A DNA stretch of 64,000 nucleotides from Actinomadura sp. WMMA1423 (GTDB taxonomy: Bacteria; Actinomycetota; Actinomycetes; Streptosporangiales; Streptosporangiaceae). Shown here one piece after another: positions 24,022-33,535 of the stretch (positions are counted from its first letter, which is position 1; each line of letters begins with the position of its first letter). The position numbers and the translations under genes were made by a program. The DNA lies in NCBI RefSeq assembly GCF_006547145.1, contig NZ_CP041244.1:7502001-7566000 (forward strand), written 5' to 3'. Under the pieces are notes generated by a model. That model was not told the DNA's origin, searched no databases, and saw only the letters and a program-made list of their open reading frames with translations.

Positions 24022-25200
24022 CTTGCGTTGGGGCTGGTAGTCGCGGGTGGTGTCGATGGTGAGCTCGCGGAGGAGTTCTGTGGTGGCGTCGACGACGCGG
24101 ACGTGCAGGTCGTTGATGAGCATGATGATGTGGGTTCGGGCGTGGGGTCGCCCGATGCCGATGTGGTGGAGCCGTCCGTGGACGCGGAGGGTGACCACGC
24201 CGGTGTCGTCGATGCGGTCGTGGCGGATGCGGGTGTGGGCGTCGTGGTCGCGGCTGGTGGCGGGCAGGTCTTTGGGCAGTGCGGTGTAGATGGCGGCCGG
24301 TGTGGCCCGGTGGGGCAGGGACCGGTGCGGGCGCTGGTGGTTGTAGATCTGGGTGAAGCGGTCGATCAGTTCCTGCAGTGCGAGGATGTCGGCGGGCTGG
24401 TCGGGCTGGGTGTGCAGCCAGTTCTTCATGGTCTGCTGGAAGCGTTCGACCTTGCCGCAGGTGGTGGGGTGGCCGGGGGTGGAGTTCTTCTGCCTGATGT
24501 GCAGGCGGCGCAGTTCGGCTTCCAGGGCGTTGCGGCCGCCGCGGCCGCCGGCCAGGCGGGTGGTGAACACCATGCCGTTGTCGGTGAGTGTGGAGGCGGG
24601 GACGCCGTGGGCGGCGGCGGTCTGCCGGAAGGTGTCACGGACGATCGGGCCGGTGACGCGGGGCCATGCGGTGACGTGCAGGGCGTAGCGGGAGCAGTCG
24701 TCGAGCCAGGTCAGGATCTCGGTGTCGGTTTCGTCGACGAGGCGGTAGTGGGTGAAGTCGGCCTGCCAGGTCTGGTTGGGCAGTTCGGCCTGGAACCGGA
24801 TGTAGGACGAGCGGGGCCGCTTGTTCGGCTGCGGGGTGACCAGGCCGCGGGCGGTCAGGTACCGGGCGATGGTGGCCCGCGACACGGTGACCTGGTGGTG
24901 GTGTTCCAGGTGCCAGGCGATGGTGTCGGGCCCGGCGTCCAGGCCCTGCTCGGACAGTTCCTTGCGCAGCCGGACGATCAGCTCGACCGTCTCGGGGGCC
25001 GTCGCGCGGGGTGAGGTCTTCGGGCGGCGAGACCGGGCCTCGAACGCGGTCTCGCCCTCGGCCCGGTAACGGGCCACAAGCTTGGACACCCACCCTTTGG
25101 ACACCCCGTAGGTGCGGGCGACCTCGCCTTGGGAGCGGCCCTCGACCACCACCGCTGTGATCACAAGTCTGGCTCTGGACACCGCCAGACCCTCCGGCAC
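24004..25200 (-). CDS. IS481-family DDE transposase
   Basis: A 398-residue transposase. The N-terminus has a helix-turn-helix (QGEVARTYGVSKGWVSKLVARY) and a second winged domain. The rve catalytic core holds WQADFTHYRL (first Asp), TLTDNGMVF (second Asp) and CGKVERFQQTMKNWL (Glu), so the DDE triad is intact. HRATPAAIYTALPK is the usual end of the core; the C-terminus has an extra domain of about 80 residues. Start is GTG. The gene seems functional. Confidence 0.95.
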   Translation of the reverse strand: MPEGLAVSRARLVITAVVVEGRSQGEVARTYGVSKGWVSKLVARYRAEGETAFEARSRRPKTSPRATAPETVELIVRLRKELSEQGLDAGPDTIAWHLEHHHQVTVSRATIARYLTARGLVTPQPNKRPRSSYIRFQAELPNQTWQADFTHYRLVDETDTEILTWLDDCSRYALHVTAWPRVTGPIVRDTFRQTAAAHGVPASTLTDNGMVFTTRLAGGRGGRNALEAELRRLHIRQKNSTPGHPTTCGKVERFQQTMKNWLHTQPDQPADILALQELIDRFTQIYNHQRPHRSLPHRATPAAIYTALPKDLPATSRDHDAHTRIRHDRIDDTGVVTLRVHGRLHHIGIGRPHARTHIIMLINDLHVRVVDATTELLRELTIDTTRDYQPQRKKPSEP

Positions 25201-25269
25201 CCCTCAGATCCGGCTTCCAGAGTTTCCTATGTCTTGAGACATGCGTTTCCTATGTCCTGAGCGAACACA

Positions 25270-25287
25270 CCGCCAGCCCGACCAATG
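25270..25287. repeat. Right 18-bp direct repeat (tRNA-Pro 3' end copy)
   Basis: Identical to the left copy. It carries no other tRNA sequence and so is a by-product of insertion or of an older integration at the tRNA end. Confidence 0.85.
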
Positions 25288-25328
25288 GGCGTCCGCACGG
25301 GGCGCGGGTGACCCCGTGCGGACGTCGA

Positions 25329-27959
25329 CTACGACTTCGTCGCCAGGAGGGCGCGGGCTTCGGTTGCCGCGGTCGTGAGCGCCCTTGGGAGGTTCTCTGG
25401 GTGGCGGCCGCCTGCGTTTGCGAGGGAGCCCTTGCCTCCGGCGCCGCCGCCTACCTCGCGGGCCGCGGAGGTCAGCAAGTCGCGGGCTTGGAGGCCGGTG
25501 GACGTGCCCGCGGCTGCGACGAGTACCGCCTTGCCGTCCGATTCGGTGCCGAGGACGATGACGCCGCGCTGGTCGCGGCGGGTGAGGACGCCGGTCGCGA
25601 TCGTGCGGAGGTCCGCGCCGGTCAGGCCGGGGACGGAGCGGGCCACCAGCCAGCCGCCCGGCACGGGTTCGGCGAGGGACGCCAGGTGGTCGGCGTGGCG
25701 GTCGAGTTCGGCCTTGTGCATGGTCTCCAGGCGGCGCTGGGTCTCCGCGAGTGTTTCCAGGCGTTGGCGGAGGCGGTCCGGGGCCTGGTCGGGACGGACG
25801 TTCAGCAGCGCCGCCAGCTCCTTCAGGAGCGATGCGGTGTGGTCGTGGTGGCGGAGGGCGTCGGCGCCGGTGAGGGCCTCGATCCGGCGCAGGCCGGTGC
25901 CGATGGACGACTCGCCGACGATGTGGACGGGGCCCGACTGCGAGCCGTGGCCGACGTGGGTGCCGCCGCAGAGTTCGCGGGAGGCGTCCCCGATGTCCAC
26001 GATGCGGACGGCCTCGCCGTACTTCTCGCCGAACAGCGCGATCGCGCCCGCGCGTTCCGCCTCCGACCGGGTCGCCTCCCAGACCCGCACCTCGGGGTCG
26101 TCGAGGAGGTAGTCGTTGACGAGGGTCTGGACGAGGCCGGTGTCGACGGGGGAGAAGTGCGCGAAGTCGAAGCGCAGGCGTCCGGGCTCCACGCGGGAGC
26201 CCTGCTGCGCCGCGTGGTCGCCCAGGGTGCGGCGCAGCATCGCGTGCAGGACGTGGGTGGCGCTGTGGGAGCGCGCTGTGGCCGCGCGGCGGTCGGCGTC
26301 CACGACCGCCTCGGCCTCGTCGCCGGGGCGGACCTCGCCGTCCACGATGCGGACGGTGTGGACGTGCAGCCCGTCCAGTCCGAGTCGGGTGTCCACCACC
26401 TTCAGGGTCGCGCCGGATGTCTGGATCGTGCCGGTGTCGCCGACCTGGCCACCTGATTCGGCGTAGAACGGGCTGCGGGTCAGGATCACCTCGATCTCCT
26501 CCCCGCCGACCGCGGTGGGCGCCTCGCCTCCCGGGCCGAGCAGGGCGGCTATCCGTGTTTCGGCTGTTTCGATGGAGTGCCCGACGAAGTCGGTGAGGCC
26601 GTGGGTCGCCGCGGCGTGCCGGTAGAGGTCCTGCCGCGCGACCGCGCCGTCCTTGCGGCTCTGGCCGGCGCGGTGCGCCTGGCGGCGCTGCGCCTCGAGG
26701 AGCTCGGCGAAGGCGTCCTCGTCGACGGTGAGGCCGGCCGACCGCGCCGCGTCGACGGTCAGGTCGATCGGGAAGCCGTAGGTGTCGTGCAGTTCGAACG
26801 CCGTCCGTCCGGAGATGGTGGTCGTGGCGCCGCCGATCGCCGCGTCGAGGATCTGGGAGCCCTGGCGCAGCGTCCGCTCGAACGCCTCCTCTTCGGCCGT
26901 GACGACCTGCTCGATCAGCTCGGACCGCCGCGCCAGCTCCGGCCAGGTGTCACCGAGGGTGCCGACGACGCTGGAGGTCAGTGCGGGCAGGGCCGGGCCT
27001 TTGATGCCGAGCCTTCGCGCGTGCCGGATCGCGCGGCGCATCAGGCGGCGCAGGACGTAGCCGCGGCCGTCGCGGGCGGGCATGACGCCGTCCGCGACCA
27101 GGAACGCGATCGAGCGGGAGTGCTCGGTGACGACGCGGAAGGACGTCGAGTCGTCGCTGCCGTCGCGACCCGGGTAGCCGCGGCCCGCCATCTCCTGGAC
27201 GAGCCTGAACGTCGGCGCGAGCGTGTCCGTCTCACACGCGGTGTCGACGTCCTGCAGGACCGCTGCGAGACGGTCGAGACCGAGCCCCGTGTCGATGTTC
27301 CGTGAGGGCAGCTCGCCGAGGATGGGATATCCGTCCTTCCCGGAGCCCTCTCCGCGGAGGTTCTGCATGAAGACGAGGTTCCACAGCTCCAGGTAGCGCT
27401 CGCCGTCCACCGCGGGCCCGCCCTCTCGCCCGAAGGACGGCCCCCTGTCGTAGTGCAGTTCGGAGGACGGTCCGCAGGGGCCGGGGATGCCCATCGACCA
27501 GTAGTTGTCCTCCATGCCGAGCCGCTGGATCCGCTCGGAGGGGACACCGACGCGCCGCCAGAGCCGGACGGCCTCGTCGTCGTCCAGGTACACGGTGACC
27601 CAGAGGCGGCGGGTGTCGAGGTTGTAGTGGCGGGTGAGGAGCTCCCACGCCCAGGGGATCACCTCCGCCTTGAAGTAGTCGCCGAAGGAGAAGTTGCCGA
27701 GCATCTCGAAGAACGTGGTGTGCCGCGCGGTGCGGCCCACGTTCTCGATGTCGGACGTGCGCGCGCACTTCTGCACGGACACCGCGCGGGGGTGTTCGGG
27801 CGTGGTCTCGCCAAGGAAGTACGGCTTGAACTGGTTCATGCCCGCGTTCGCCAGCAGGAGCGTGGGATCGGAGGGGATCAGCGGGCTGGACGGCACGACG
27901 CGGTGGTCGCGCTCCTGGAAAAAGCCCAGGAAGGTGGAACGGATGTCAGTCGAGCGCAT
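25329..27959 (-). CDS. alaS: Alanyl-tRNA synthetase, probable second copy
   Basis: A full-length 876-residue AlaRS. The aminoacylation core has motif 1 around TLLLANAGMNQFKPYFLG, motif 2 near ARTSDIENVGRTARHTTFFE and motif 3 GLGLDRLAAV. The editing domain has the zinc/substrate set HSATHVLHA and ELCGGTHVG. The C-terminal coiled and glycine-rich oligomerisation part ends GGGAGGKGSLANAGGRHPE. It is isolated between an IS element and an HxlR regulator, away from the usual actinobacterial alaS neighbourhood (ruvX/mltG/aroE), which suggests a paralogue, perhaps induced or inhibitor-tolerant. A structured leader precedes it. Confidence 0.93.
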   Translation of the reverse strand: MRSTDIRSTFLGFFQERDHRVVPSSPLIPSDPTLLLANAGMNQFKPYFLGETTPEHPRAVSVQKCARTSDIENVGRTARHTTFFEMLGNFSFGDYFKAEVIPWAWELLTRHYNLDTRRLWVTVYLDDDEAVRLWRRVGVPSERIQRLGMEDNYWSMGIPGPCGPSSELHYDRGPSFGREGGPAVDGERYLELWNLVFMQNLRGEGSGKDGYPILGELPSRNIDTGLGLDRLAAVLQDVDTACETDTLAPTFRLVQEMAGRGYPGRDGSDDSTSFRVVTEHSRSIAFLVADGVMPARDGRGYVLRRLMRRAIRHARRLGIKGPALPALTSSVVGTLGDTWPELARRSELIEQVVTAEEEAFERTLRQGSQILDAAIGGATTTISGRTAFELHDTYGFPIDLTVDAARSAGLTVDEDAFAELLEAQRRQAHRAGQSRKDGAVARQDLYRHAAATHGLTDFVGHSIETAETRIAALLGPGGEAPTAVGGEEIEVILTRSPFYAESGGQVGDTGTIQTSGATLKVVDTRLGLDGLHVHTVRIVDGEVRPGDEAEAVVDADRRAATARSHSATHVLHAMLRRTLGDHAAQQGSRVEPGRLRFDFAHFSPVDTGLVQTLVNDYLLDDPEVRVWEATRSEAERAGAIALFGEKYGEAVRIVDIGDASRELCGGTHVGHGSQSGPVHIVGESSIGTGLRRIEALTGADALRHHDHTASLLKELAALLNVRPDQAPDRLRQRLETLAETQRRLETMHKAELDRHADHLASLAEPVPGGWLVARSVPGLTGADLRTIATGVLTRRDQRGVIVLGTESDGKAVLVAAAGTSTGLQARDLLTSAAREVGGGAGGKGSLANAGGRHPENLPRALTTAATEARALLATKS

Positions 27960-27968
27960 GGGACGGCC

Positions 27969-28068
27969 TCACGAGGTCGATGGGATGGCAGAGCACACCG
28001 CCGAGCCGGGCCGGGCACGTCTGCGCGTTCCCCGGCTCGGCGCGGCTAGCTCGCCGTCCCACCTCGTG
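27969..28068 (-). promoter_or_regulatory. Nested stem-loop leader of the alaS gene
   Basis: The RNA can form an outer stem TCACGAGG (28061-28068) / CCTCGTGA (27969-27976), extended by TGGGA / TCCCA, enclosing a perfect 12-bp inner stem (arms 28030-28041 and 27999-28010). The right outer arm covers the only plausible ribosome site (GTGAGG) before the ATG. This can sequester translation initiation. No specifier loop or full T-box layout is present. Confidence 0.5.
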
Positions 28069-28088
28069 AATGACCATCGCCGTCCACG

Positions 28089-28469
28089 TTAGCGGCGGCC
28101 GTCCTCGTCCCGCACGTCGTTTTGGCGGGCGTCGTAGTCGGTGCGGGCAGCGTCGATCTCTTCGAGGTGTCGCTCGGCCCAGACGACGAGGGTGGAGGCA
28201 GCGTCCATGAGAGTCGCGCCCATGGGGGTGAGGGAGTACTCCACCCGGGGAGGCACCACGGGGTAGACGGTCCGGGTGGCGATGCCGTCGCGTTCCAGGC
28301 CGCGCAGCGTGACGGTGAGCATCCGCTGGCTGATGCCGTCGATCTCGCGCTTCAGTTCGGTGAACCGCTTGGTGCGCTCGCCGAGTACGGCGATGACCTG
28401 CAGCGACCACTTGTCGCCGATCCGGTCGAGGATCTCGCGGGCGCGGCAGCCCGCGACGGTGTGCTCCAT
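28089..28469 (-). CDS. HxlR-family transcriptional regulator
   Basis: A 126-residue HxlR/YodB-type winged helix protein. Core motifs are GDKWSLQVIAVLGERTKRFTEL and ISQRMLTVTLRGLERDGIATRTVYP followed by VEYSLTPMG. A cysteine at residue 9 (AGCRA) is where redox- or quinone-sensing members have theirs. It diverges from the YceI gene and is read toward alaS. It probably controls the YceI promoter through the dyad between them. Confidence 0.95.
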   Translation of the reverse strand: MEHTVAGCRAREILDRIGDKWSLQVIAVLGERTKRFTELKREIDGISQRMLTVTLRGLERDGIATRTVYPVVPPRVEYSLTPMGATLMDAASTLVVWAERHLEEIDAARTDYDARQNDVRDEDGRR

Positions 28470-28541
28470 TGGTTCTCTCCAGGTGACCAGGGCAGAAAAA
28501 AGTGCCTTCTTGTGCCGGTTGGTGGGGGGTCCGCACCATGG

Positions 28542-28566
28542 AGGCGGTTCCCGATCGGAACCGCCT
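28542..28566. promoter_or_regulatory. 25-bp dyad between hxlR and yceI
   Basis: A perfect 10+10 inverted repeat, AGGCGGTTCC / GGAACCGCCT, with a 5-nt CGATC centre lies 26 nt before the YceI start. It may be an HxlR operator or an RNA hairpin in the YceI leader. Confidence 0.5.
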
Positions 28567-28592
28567 TACCTTCCATAACCGTAGGAGACACG

Positions 28593-29171
28593 ATGACGAC
28601 CCAGCTTGTCGAGATCCCCGGCTACGTCGCCGGAACCTGGACCATCGACCCCCTGCACACCGGGATCGGCTTCACCGTCCGGCATCTGATGGTCAGCCGG
28701 GTCCGCGGTCGCTTCGGGACGTTCGACGGGATGATCGTGACCGGCGCCGATCCGCTCGAATCGTCGGTGACCGCGACGATCGACCTGGCGTCGGTCGACA
28801 CCGGGAACGCGCAGCGCGACGAGCACCTCAGGTCCGCCGAGTACCTGGACGTCGCGAAGCACCCCGCCATGACCTACCGCTCCACCGGCGTGCGCCCCGA
28901 CGGCGAGGACTTCGTGCTGGACGGCGAGTTGACGCTGCGCGGGCTGACCAGGGAGGTCCCGCTGCGGCTGGAGGTCGGAGGCTTCGGCCCCGACCCGTTC
29001 CGGCAGGACGACCCGTCCAAGGGCGCCCGCGCCGGGTTCACGGCGACGGGTGAGATCAGCCGGCTGGAGTTCGGTGTGGGCGCGGCGACGACCCTCGCGG
29101 GCGGCGGGCTGGCGCTGAGCGACAGGATCCAGATCGTCCTGGAGATCGAGGCGGTCCTCCAGACCGGCTGA
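28593..29171 (+). CDS. YceI-family lipid-binding protein
   Basis: A 192-residue YceI-fold protein, an extended lipocalin-like barrel that binds polyisoprenoids. It has GTWTIDPLHTGIGFTVRHLMVSRVRGRF at the start and HPAMTYRSTGV and LTLRGLTREVPL as the barrel signatures. No signal peptide is seen, so it is probably cytosolic as in many actinomycetes. AGGAG lies 5 nt before the ATG. With the divergent HxlR it forms a common stress-type module. Confidence 0.93.
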   Translation: MTTQLVEIPGYVAGTWTIDPLHTGIGFTVRHLMVSRVRGRFGTFDGMIVTGADPLESSVTATIDLASVDTGNAQRDEHLRSAEYLDVAKHPAMTYRSTGVRPDGEDFVLDGELTLRGLTREVPLRLEVGGFGPDPFRQDDPSKGARAGFTATGEISRLEFGVGAATTLAGGGLALSDRIQIVLEIEAVLQTG

Positions 29172-29202
29172 ACCGGCCGAGCGCCACAGGTGCGCGCCGC
29201 CG

Positions 29203-29230
29203 CCGCGGAGGCGGTGCCCACCGCCCGCGG
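29203..29230. terminator. Hairpin between convergent yceI and HAD genes
   Basis: A stem of CCGCG and GGCGGTG paired with CACCGCC and CGCGG, with one small bulge, lies midway between two convergent stops. It probably works in both directions. Confidence 0.5.
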
Positions 29231-29235
29231 GAGAG

Positions 29236-29919
29236 TCAGTCCGCCAGCAGCGGCGGGAGGGCGGCCAACGTGGTGATGCGCGGGACGTCCAGCGCGGAGG
29301 GTTCCGGGCCGCCGGAGCGGTCGAGCCACACGCCGGTGAGGCCGGCGGCGGCGGCGCCCCGAGCGTCGGTGACGAGCCGGTCCCCGACGTAGGCGGCCGC
29401 GTGCGGCTCCGTGCCGAGGGCCTCGCAGGCCGCCAGGAAGATCCCGGCGGCGGGCTTGGCGGAGCCGGCCTCGCTGGAGGCCACGACGACGGGGAGCCGG
29501 TCGGCGAACCCGATCCCTTCGATCTTCGAGTGCTGCTGGGCGGCGTCGCCGTTGGTGACCACCCCGAGGCGCAGGCCGCGCGCCGCGAGGGCGTCGAGCG
29601 CCGGTTCCGCGTCCGGGAACGGACGCCAGCCGGCCTTGTAGCGCGCGACGTACCCGGCGAGCCGCGCGTCGGCGCGGGCGTCGTCCCAGTCGCCGAGGCC
29701 GAGTTCCCGGGCGAGCGCGACCATCCGGAAGCGGCGCTGCTCGACGAAGCCCAGCTCGCCCGCCAGGTACCGCTCGACCGCCTCGTCGGTCAGTTGCGCC
29801 CAGCGCGGGACGAGCCACGCCGGGTCGGTGTCGGGGAACGTCGCGGCGATCGCCTCGCCCGAGGCCGTCTCGTGGTCGAGGAGCGTCCCGTCCAGGTCGA
29901 ACAGCACCGCCGTGATCAT
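29236..29919 (-). CDS. HAD-superfamily phosphatase
   Basis: A 227-residue HAD hydrolase. Motif I is FDLDGTLLD near residue 7 (nucleophile and acid Asp), motif II is VVTNGD, motif III is AKPAAGIF, and motif IV is YVGDRLVTDARGAAAAG. The helical cap between motifs I and II is of the C1 type. It is like phosphoglycolate- or haloacid-dehalogenase-like phosphatases. The ATG overlaps the hydrolase stop as ATGA, so the two are coupled. The substrate is unknown. Confidence 0.93.
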   Translation of the reverse strand: MITAVLFDLDGTLLDHETASGEAIAATFPDTDPAWLVPRWAQLTDEAVERYLAGELGFVEQRRFRMVALARELGLGDWDDARADARLAGYVARYKAGWRPFPDAEPALDALAARGLRLGVVTNGDAAQQHSKIEGIGFADRLPVVVASSEAGSAKPAAGIFLAACEALGTEPHAAAYVGDRLVTDARGAAAAGLTGVWLDRSGGPEPSALDVPRITTLAALPPLLAD

Positions 29920-30740
29920 GAGAGGAAGGCGGTGAGCGCGGCGGTCAGCTCGGCGGGTGCGTCCTCCTGCACCAGGTGCCCCGCGCCTTCGATCGGACGG
30001 AGGCGCGAACCCGGGATGAGGCCGGCCAGCTCGCGCCCCTTCTCGATCGGTATCCATGTGTCCTCGGCGCCCCAGCAGATCAGGACGGGCAGATCCAGCT
30101 CGTCGTAGCGCGCTTGGATTTCGTCGGTGAAATGCTGGTCGGCCTGCGCGATCTGCCGGTAGAACGCGGGCTGCCCGGCTTCTCCCAGCCACGGATCCAC
30201 GAGCGCGTCGAGGACGGCCGGGTGCAGGCCGCGGTGACTCGCCGATGCCACGTACTCCCGGACGAGGGCGCCGTGCAGTGCGGGCGGCAGCTGCTCGAAC
30301 ACCTCCGCGTGGGCCCCGACAAGCCGGAAGAACGGCGAACCCCACGGAGCGAGCGCGACCGGATCGACCAGGACGAGGTCGCGATAGCGCGCACCGTGCA
30401 GGAGGTGCGCGCGCAGGGCCACGGCGCCGCCGAAGTCGTGCGCCACGACGGACGGCTCGTCCAGGCCCCAATGCGTCAGCAGTTCGGCGAAGACGCCTCC
30501 TTGCGCCGCCAGCGAGACGTCCTGCCCGTCGCTCATCTCTGACGTCCCGTAGCCGGGCATGTCCCAGACGTACACCCGATGGGTCATCGCCAAAGCGCGC
30601 GCGACACCTCGCCACACATACGAGGAGAACGGTGTGCCGTGCAGGAGGACGACGGGGGCCGCGCCTTCTTCCCCAAGCACCTCCCACCGGACCTCTCCCG
30701 CATCGCTCCGGTACGTCCTGCCCAGCGTCCAGCCGTGCAA
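29916..30740 (-). CDS. Alpha/beta hydrolase with Asp nucleophile (haloalkane dehalogenase / epoxide hydrolase-like)
   Basis: A 274-residue hydrolase. HGTPFSSYVW is the oxyanion-hole region. The nucleophile elbow is AHDFGG near residue 100, with Asp instead of Ser, as in haloalkane dehalogenases, fluoroacetate dehalogenases and epoxide hydrolases. WGAEDTWIP gives the acid and GAGHLVQED the histidine. The start is TTG with GGAG 6 nt upstream. It is coupled to the HAD phosphatase; together they may process halogenated or epoxide compounds, but that is inference. Confidence 0.88.
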   Translation of the reverse strand: MHGWTLGRTYRSDAGEVRWEVLGEEGAAPVVLLHGTPFSSYVWRGVARALAMTHRVYVWDMPGYGTSEMSDGQDVSLAAQGGVFAELLTHWGLDEPSVVAHDFGGAVALRAHLLHGARYRDLVLVDPVALAPWGSPFFRLVGAHAEVFEQLPPALHGALVREYVASASHRGLHPAVLDALVDPWLGEAGQPAFYRQIAQADQHFTDEIQARYDELDLPVLICWGAEDTWIPIEKGRELAGLIPGSRLRPIEGAGHLVQEDAPAELTAALTAFLS

Positions 30741-30883
30741 AAGAGCTCCTCACGTCGTGTGCCCCGCGGAAGGGCCGGCGGCACTCTGGCCGTTCCCATG
30801 ATCTACGACCGCACGCCTCTGCCGGTCGGCCGGCTCGGTGGGTCCGGCCTCCGAGAGGAGTTCGCCTGATTCGGTGAAAGGGG

Positions 30884-30920
30884 CGGGCCCCTGACCGGCG
30901 TCCGGTTGGTCAGGGGCCCG
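30884..30920 (-). terminator. Terminator of the chitinase gene
   Basis: A perfect 13-bp stem (CGGGCCCCTGACC / GGTCAGGGGCCCG) with an 11-nt loop begins 47 nt after the chitinase stop; on the minus strand CCCCTTTC follows. The rest of the 227-bp gap shows nothing else. Confidence 0.7.
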
Positions 30921-30967
30921 AAAGTCTCGGCCTGCCGAGGGGCTGGGAGTCCCCTCCTGCGAACGGC

Positions 30968-32797
<1,830 letters not shown>

Positions 32798-32846
32798 GGT
32801 TCTCCGTTCGGTTCGGCCCCCGAAGCAAACAGGAATCCCCGCCATC

Positions 32847-32867
32847 TCTTAGGAAAGTTTCCTAAGA
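32847..32867. promoter_or_regulatory. Perfect dyad upstream of the chitinase gene
   Basis: TTAGGAAA-G-TTTCCTAA with one more paired base step on each side and then T/A gives a 10+10 stem around one central G. It lies 49 nt before the start codon. It is not a DasR-type site (TGGTCTAGACCA); a carbohydrate-responsive repressor site is likely. Confidence 0.55.
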
Positions 32868-32988
32868 ATTGCGCCGATCGTAACCGCGCCGAACGGCGCC
32901 GACAAGGGCCCGCCGGGGACCCGTGCGCGCCGGTCCGAGTGGTCTAAGCGGCTGCCTGGACCCGTACGGTCACGGGCGGCGGAAAAAC

Positions 32989-33474
32989 TCAGGGCGCGCC
33001 GAACCACCCCGGCATGTCGAGGCGCCACAGGTCCGCGGGCGTCATCCGCCGGAGGTCGCTCTCCAGGGCGCGCATGCGCTCCGCGCCGAGCGCCCGGATC
33101 CAGTCGTGCCGGATGCGCTCGAAGATGCGCTCGGACAGGACGAGCGAGTCCACCGCCCGCGCGGTCAGCCGGACGATCTTGCGGCGCGCGTCCCGGGGGT
33201 CGGCGCCGCGCTCCAGGTAGCCCGCCCGCTCCAGCGACTCGACCATCTTGCCGGCGGCCTGCTTGGACACCCCGAGGCGGCGGCCGAGCTCCACCGCCGT
33301 CGTGCCGTCCGGGCCGATGGCCTGGAAGACGAAGCCGTGCATCGGGCGCAGGTCCGCGTGCCCCCGCTCGGCCAGTTCGGAGTGCAGCTCGTCGATGATC
33401 GCGCGGAACGCGAGGAAGAGCCGCAGGGGCAGCTCGAAACCGGGCGCGTCGGGCGGCCCGCCGTCACTTGACAT
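32989..33474 (-). CDS. MarR-family transcriptional regulator
   Basis: A 161-residue MarR regulator. The winged helix is TAVELGRRLGVSKQAAGKMVESLERAGYLERG and then DPRDARRKIVRLT, the wing. The flanking helices FLAFRAIIDELHSELAERG form the dimer. GAGG lies 9 nt before the ATG; a TTG 9 nt upstream is unlikely. It diverges from the cupin gene and most likely represses both through the twin 15-bp boxes in the 61-bp gap. The preceding 100 bp on the chitinase side hold no gene. Confidence 0.94.
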   Translation of the reverse strand: MSSDGGPPDAPGFELPLRLFLAFRAIIDELHSELAERGHADLRPMHGFVFQAIGPDGTTAVELGRRLGVSKQAAGKMVESLERAGYLERGADPRDARRKIVRLTARAVDSLVLSERIFERIRHDWIRALGAERMRALESDLRRMTPADLWRLDMPGWFGAP

Positions 33475-33478
33475 GAAA

Positions 33479-33514
33479 GACAACCTCGTTGACTATATGG
33501 ACAACCGCATTGTC
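33479..33514. promoter_or_regulatory. Two 15-bp MarR-type boxes, 21 bp apart
   Basis: GACAACCTCGTTGAC (33479-33493) and GACAACCGCATTGTC (33500-33514) are pseudo-palindromes with the same left half. The spacing of 21 bp puts them on the same DNA face. They cover the marR ribosome site and the putative -35 (TTGACT) of the cupin promoter. Confidence 0.55.
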
Positions 33515-33535
33515 TAACTTAGGGGACGGGAAGCC

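Larger units (their letters stand above)
23972..25269 (-). mobile_element. IS481-type insertion sequence, apparently intact
   Basis: The element is 1298 bp, bounded by 18-bp direct repeats. Its ends are related inverted repeats sharing CTCAGGACATnGGAAAC (left TGATGT..., right TGTGTTCG... read inward). A further copy of the motif (GTCTCAAGACATAGGAAAC) lies just inside the right end. It carries one full-length transposase gene. Base use resembles the host, so insertion is likely recent or from a related actinomycete. Confidence 0.85.

Noticed and set aside
23972..25287. Prophage or ICE at tRNA-Pro
   Set aside because: The direct repeats at the tRNA end resemble att sites, but only a transposase lies between them; there is no tyrosine or serine integrase.
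28040..28068. Possible T-box riboswitch upstream of alaS
   Set aside because: A TGGGACGGCG stretch is one base from the T-box sequence, but the 129-nt leader has no room for stem I with a specifier loop, and the base change is in the core. Kept only as an unnamed structured leader.
32930..32962. tRNA-like fragment (GTCCGAGTGGTCTAAGCGG) upstream of marR
   Set aside because: It resembles the D-arm of tRNA-Leu or tRNA-Ser, but no anticodon arm, T-arm or acceptor pairing follows. Coincidence or a very old remnant.
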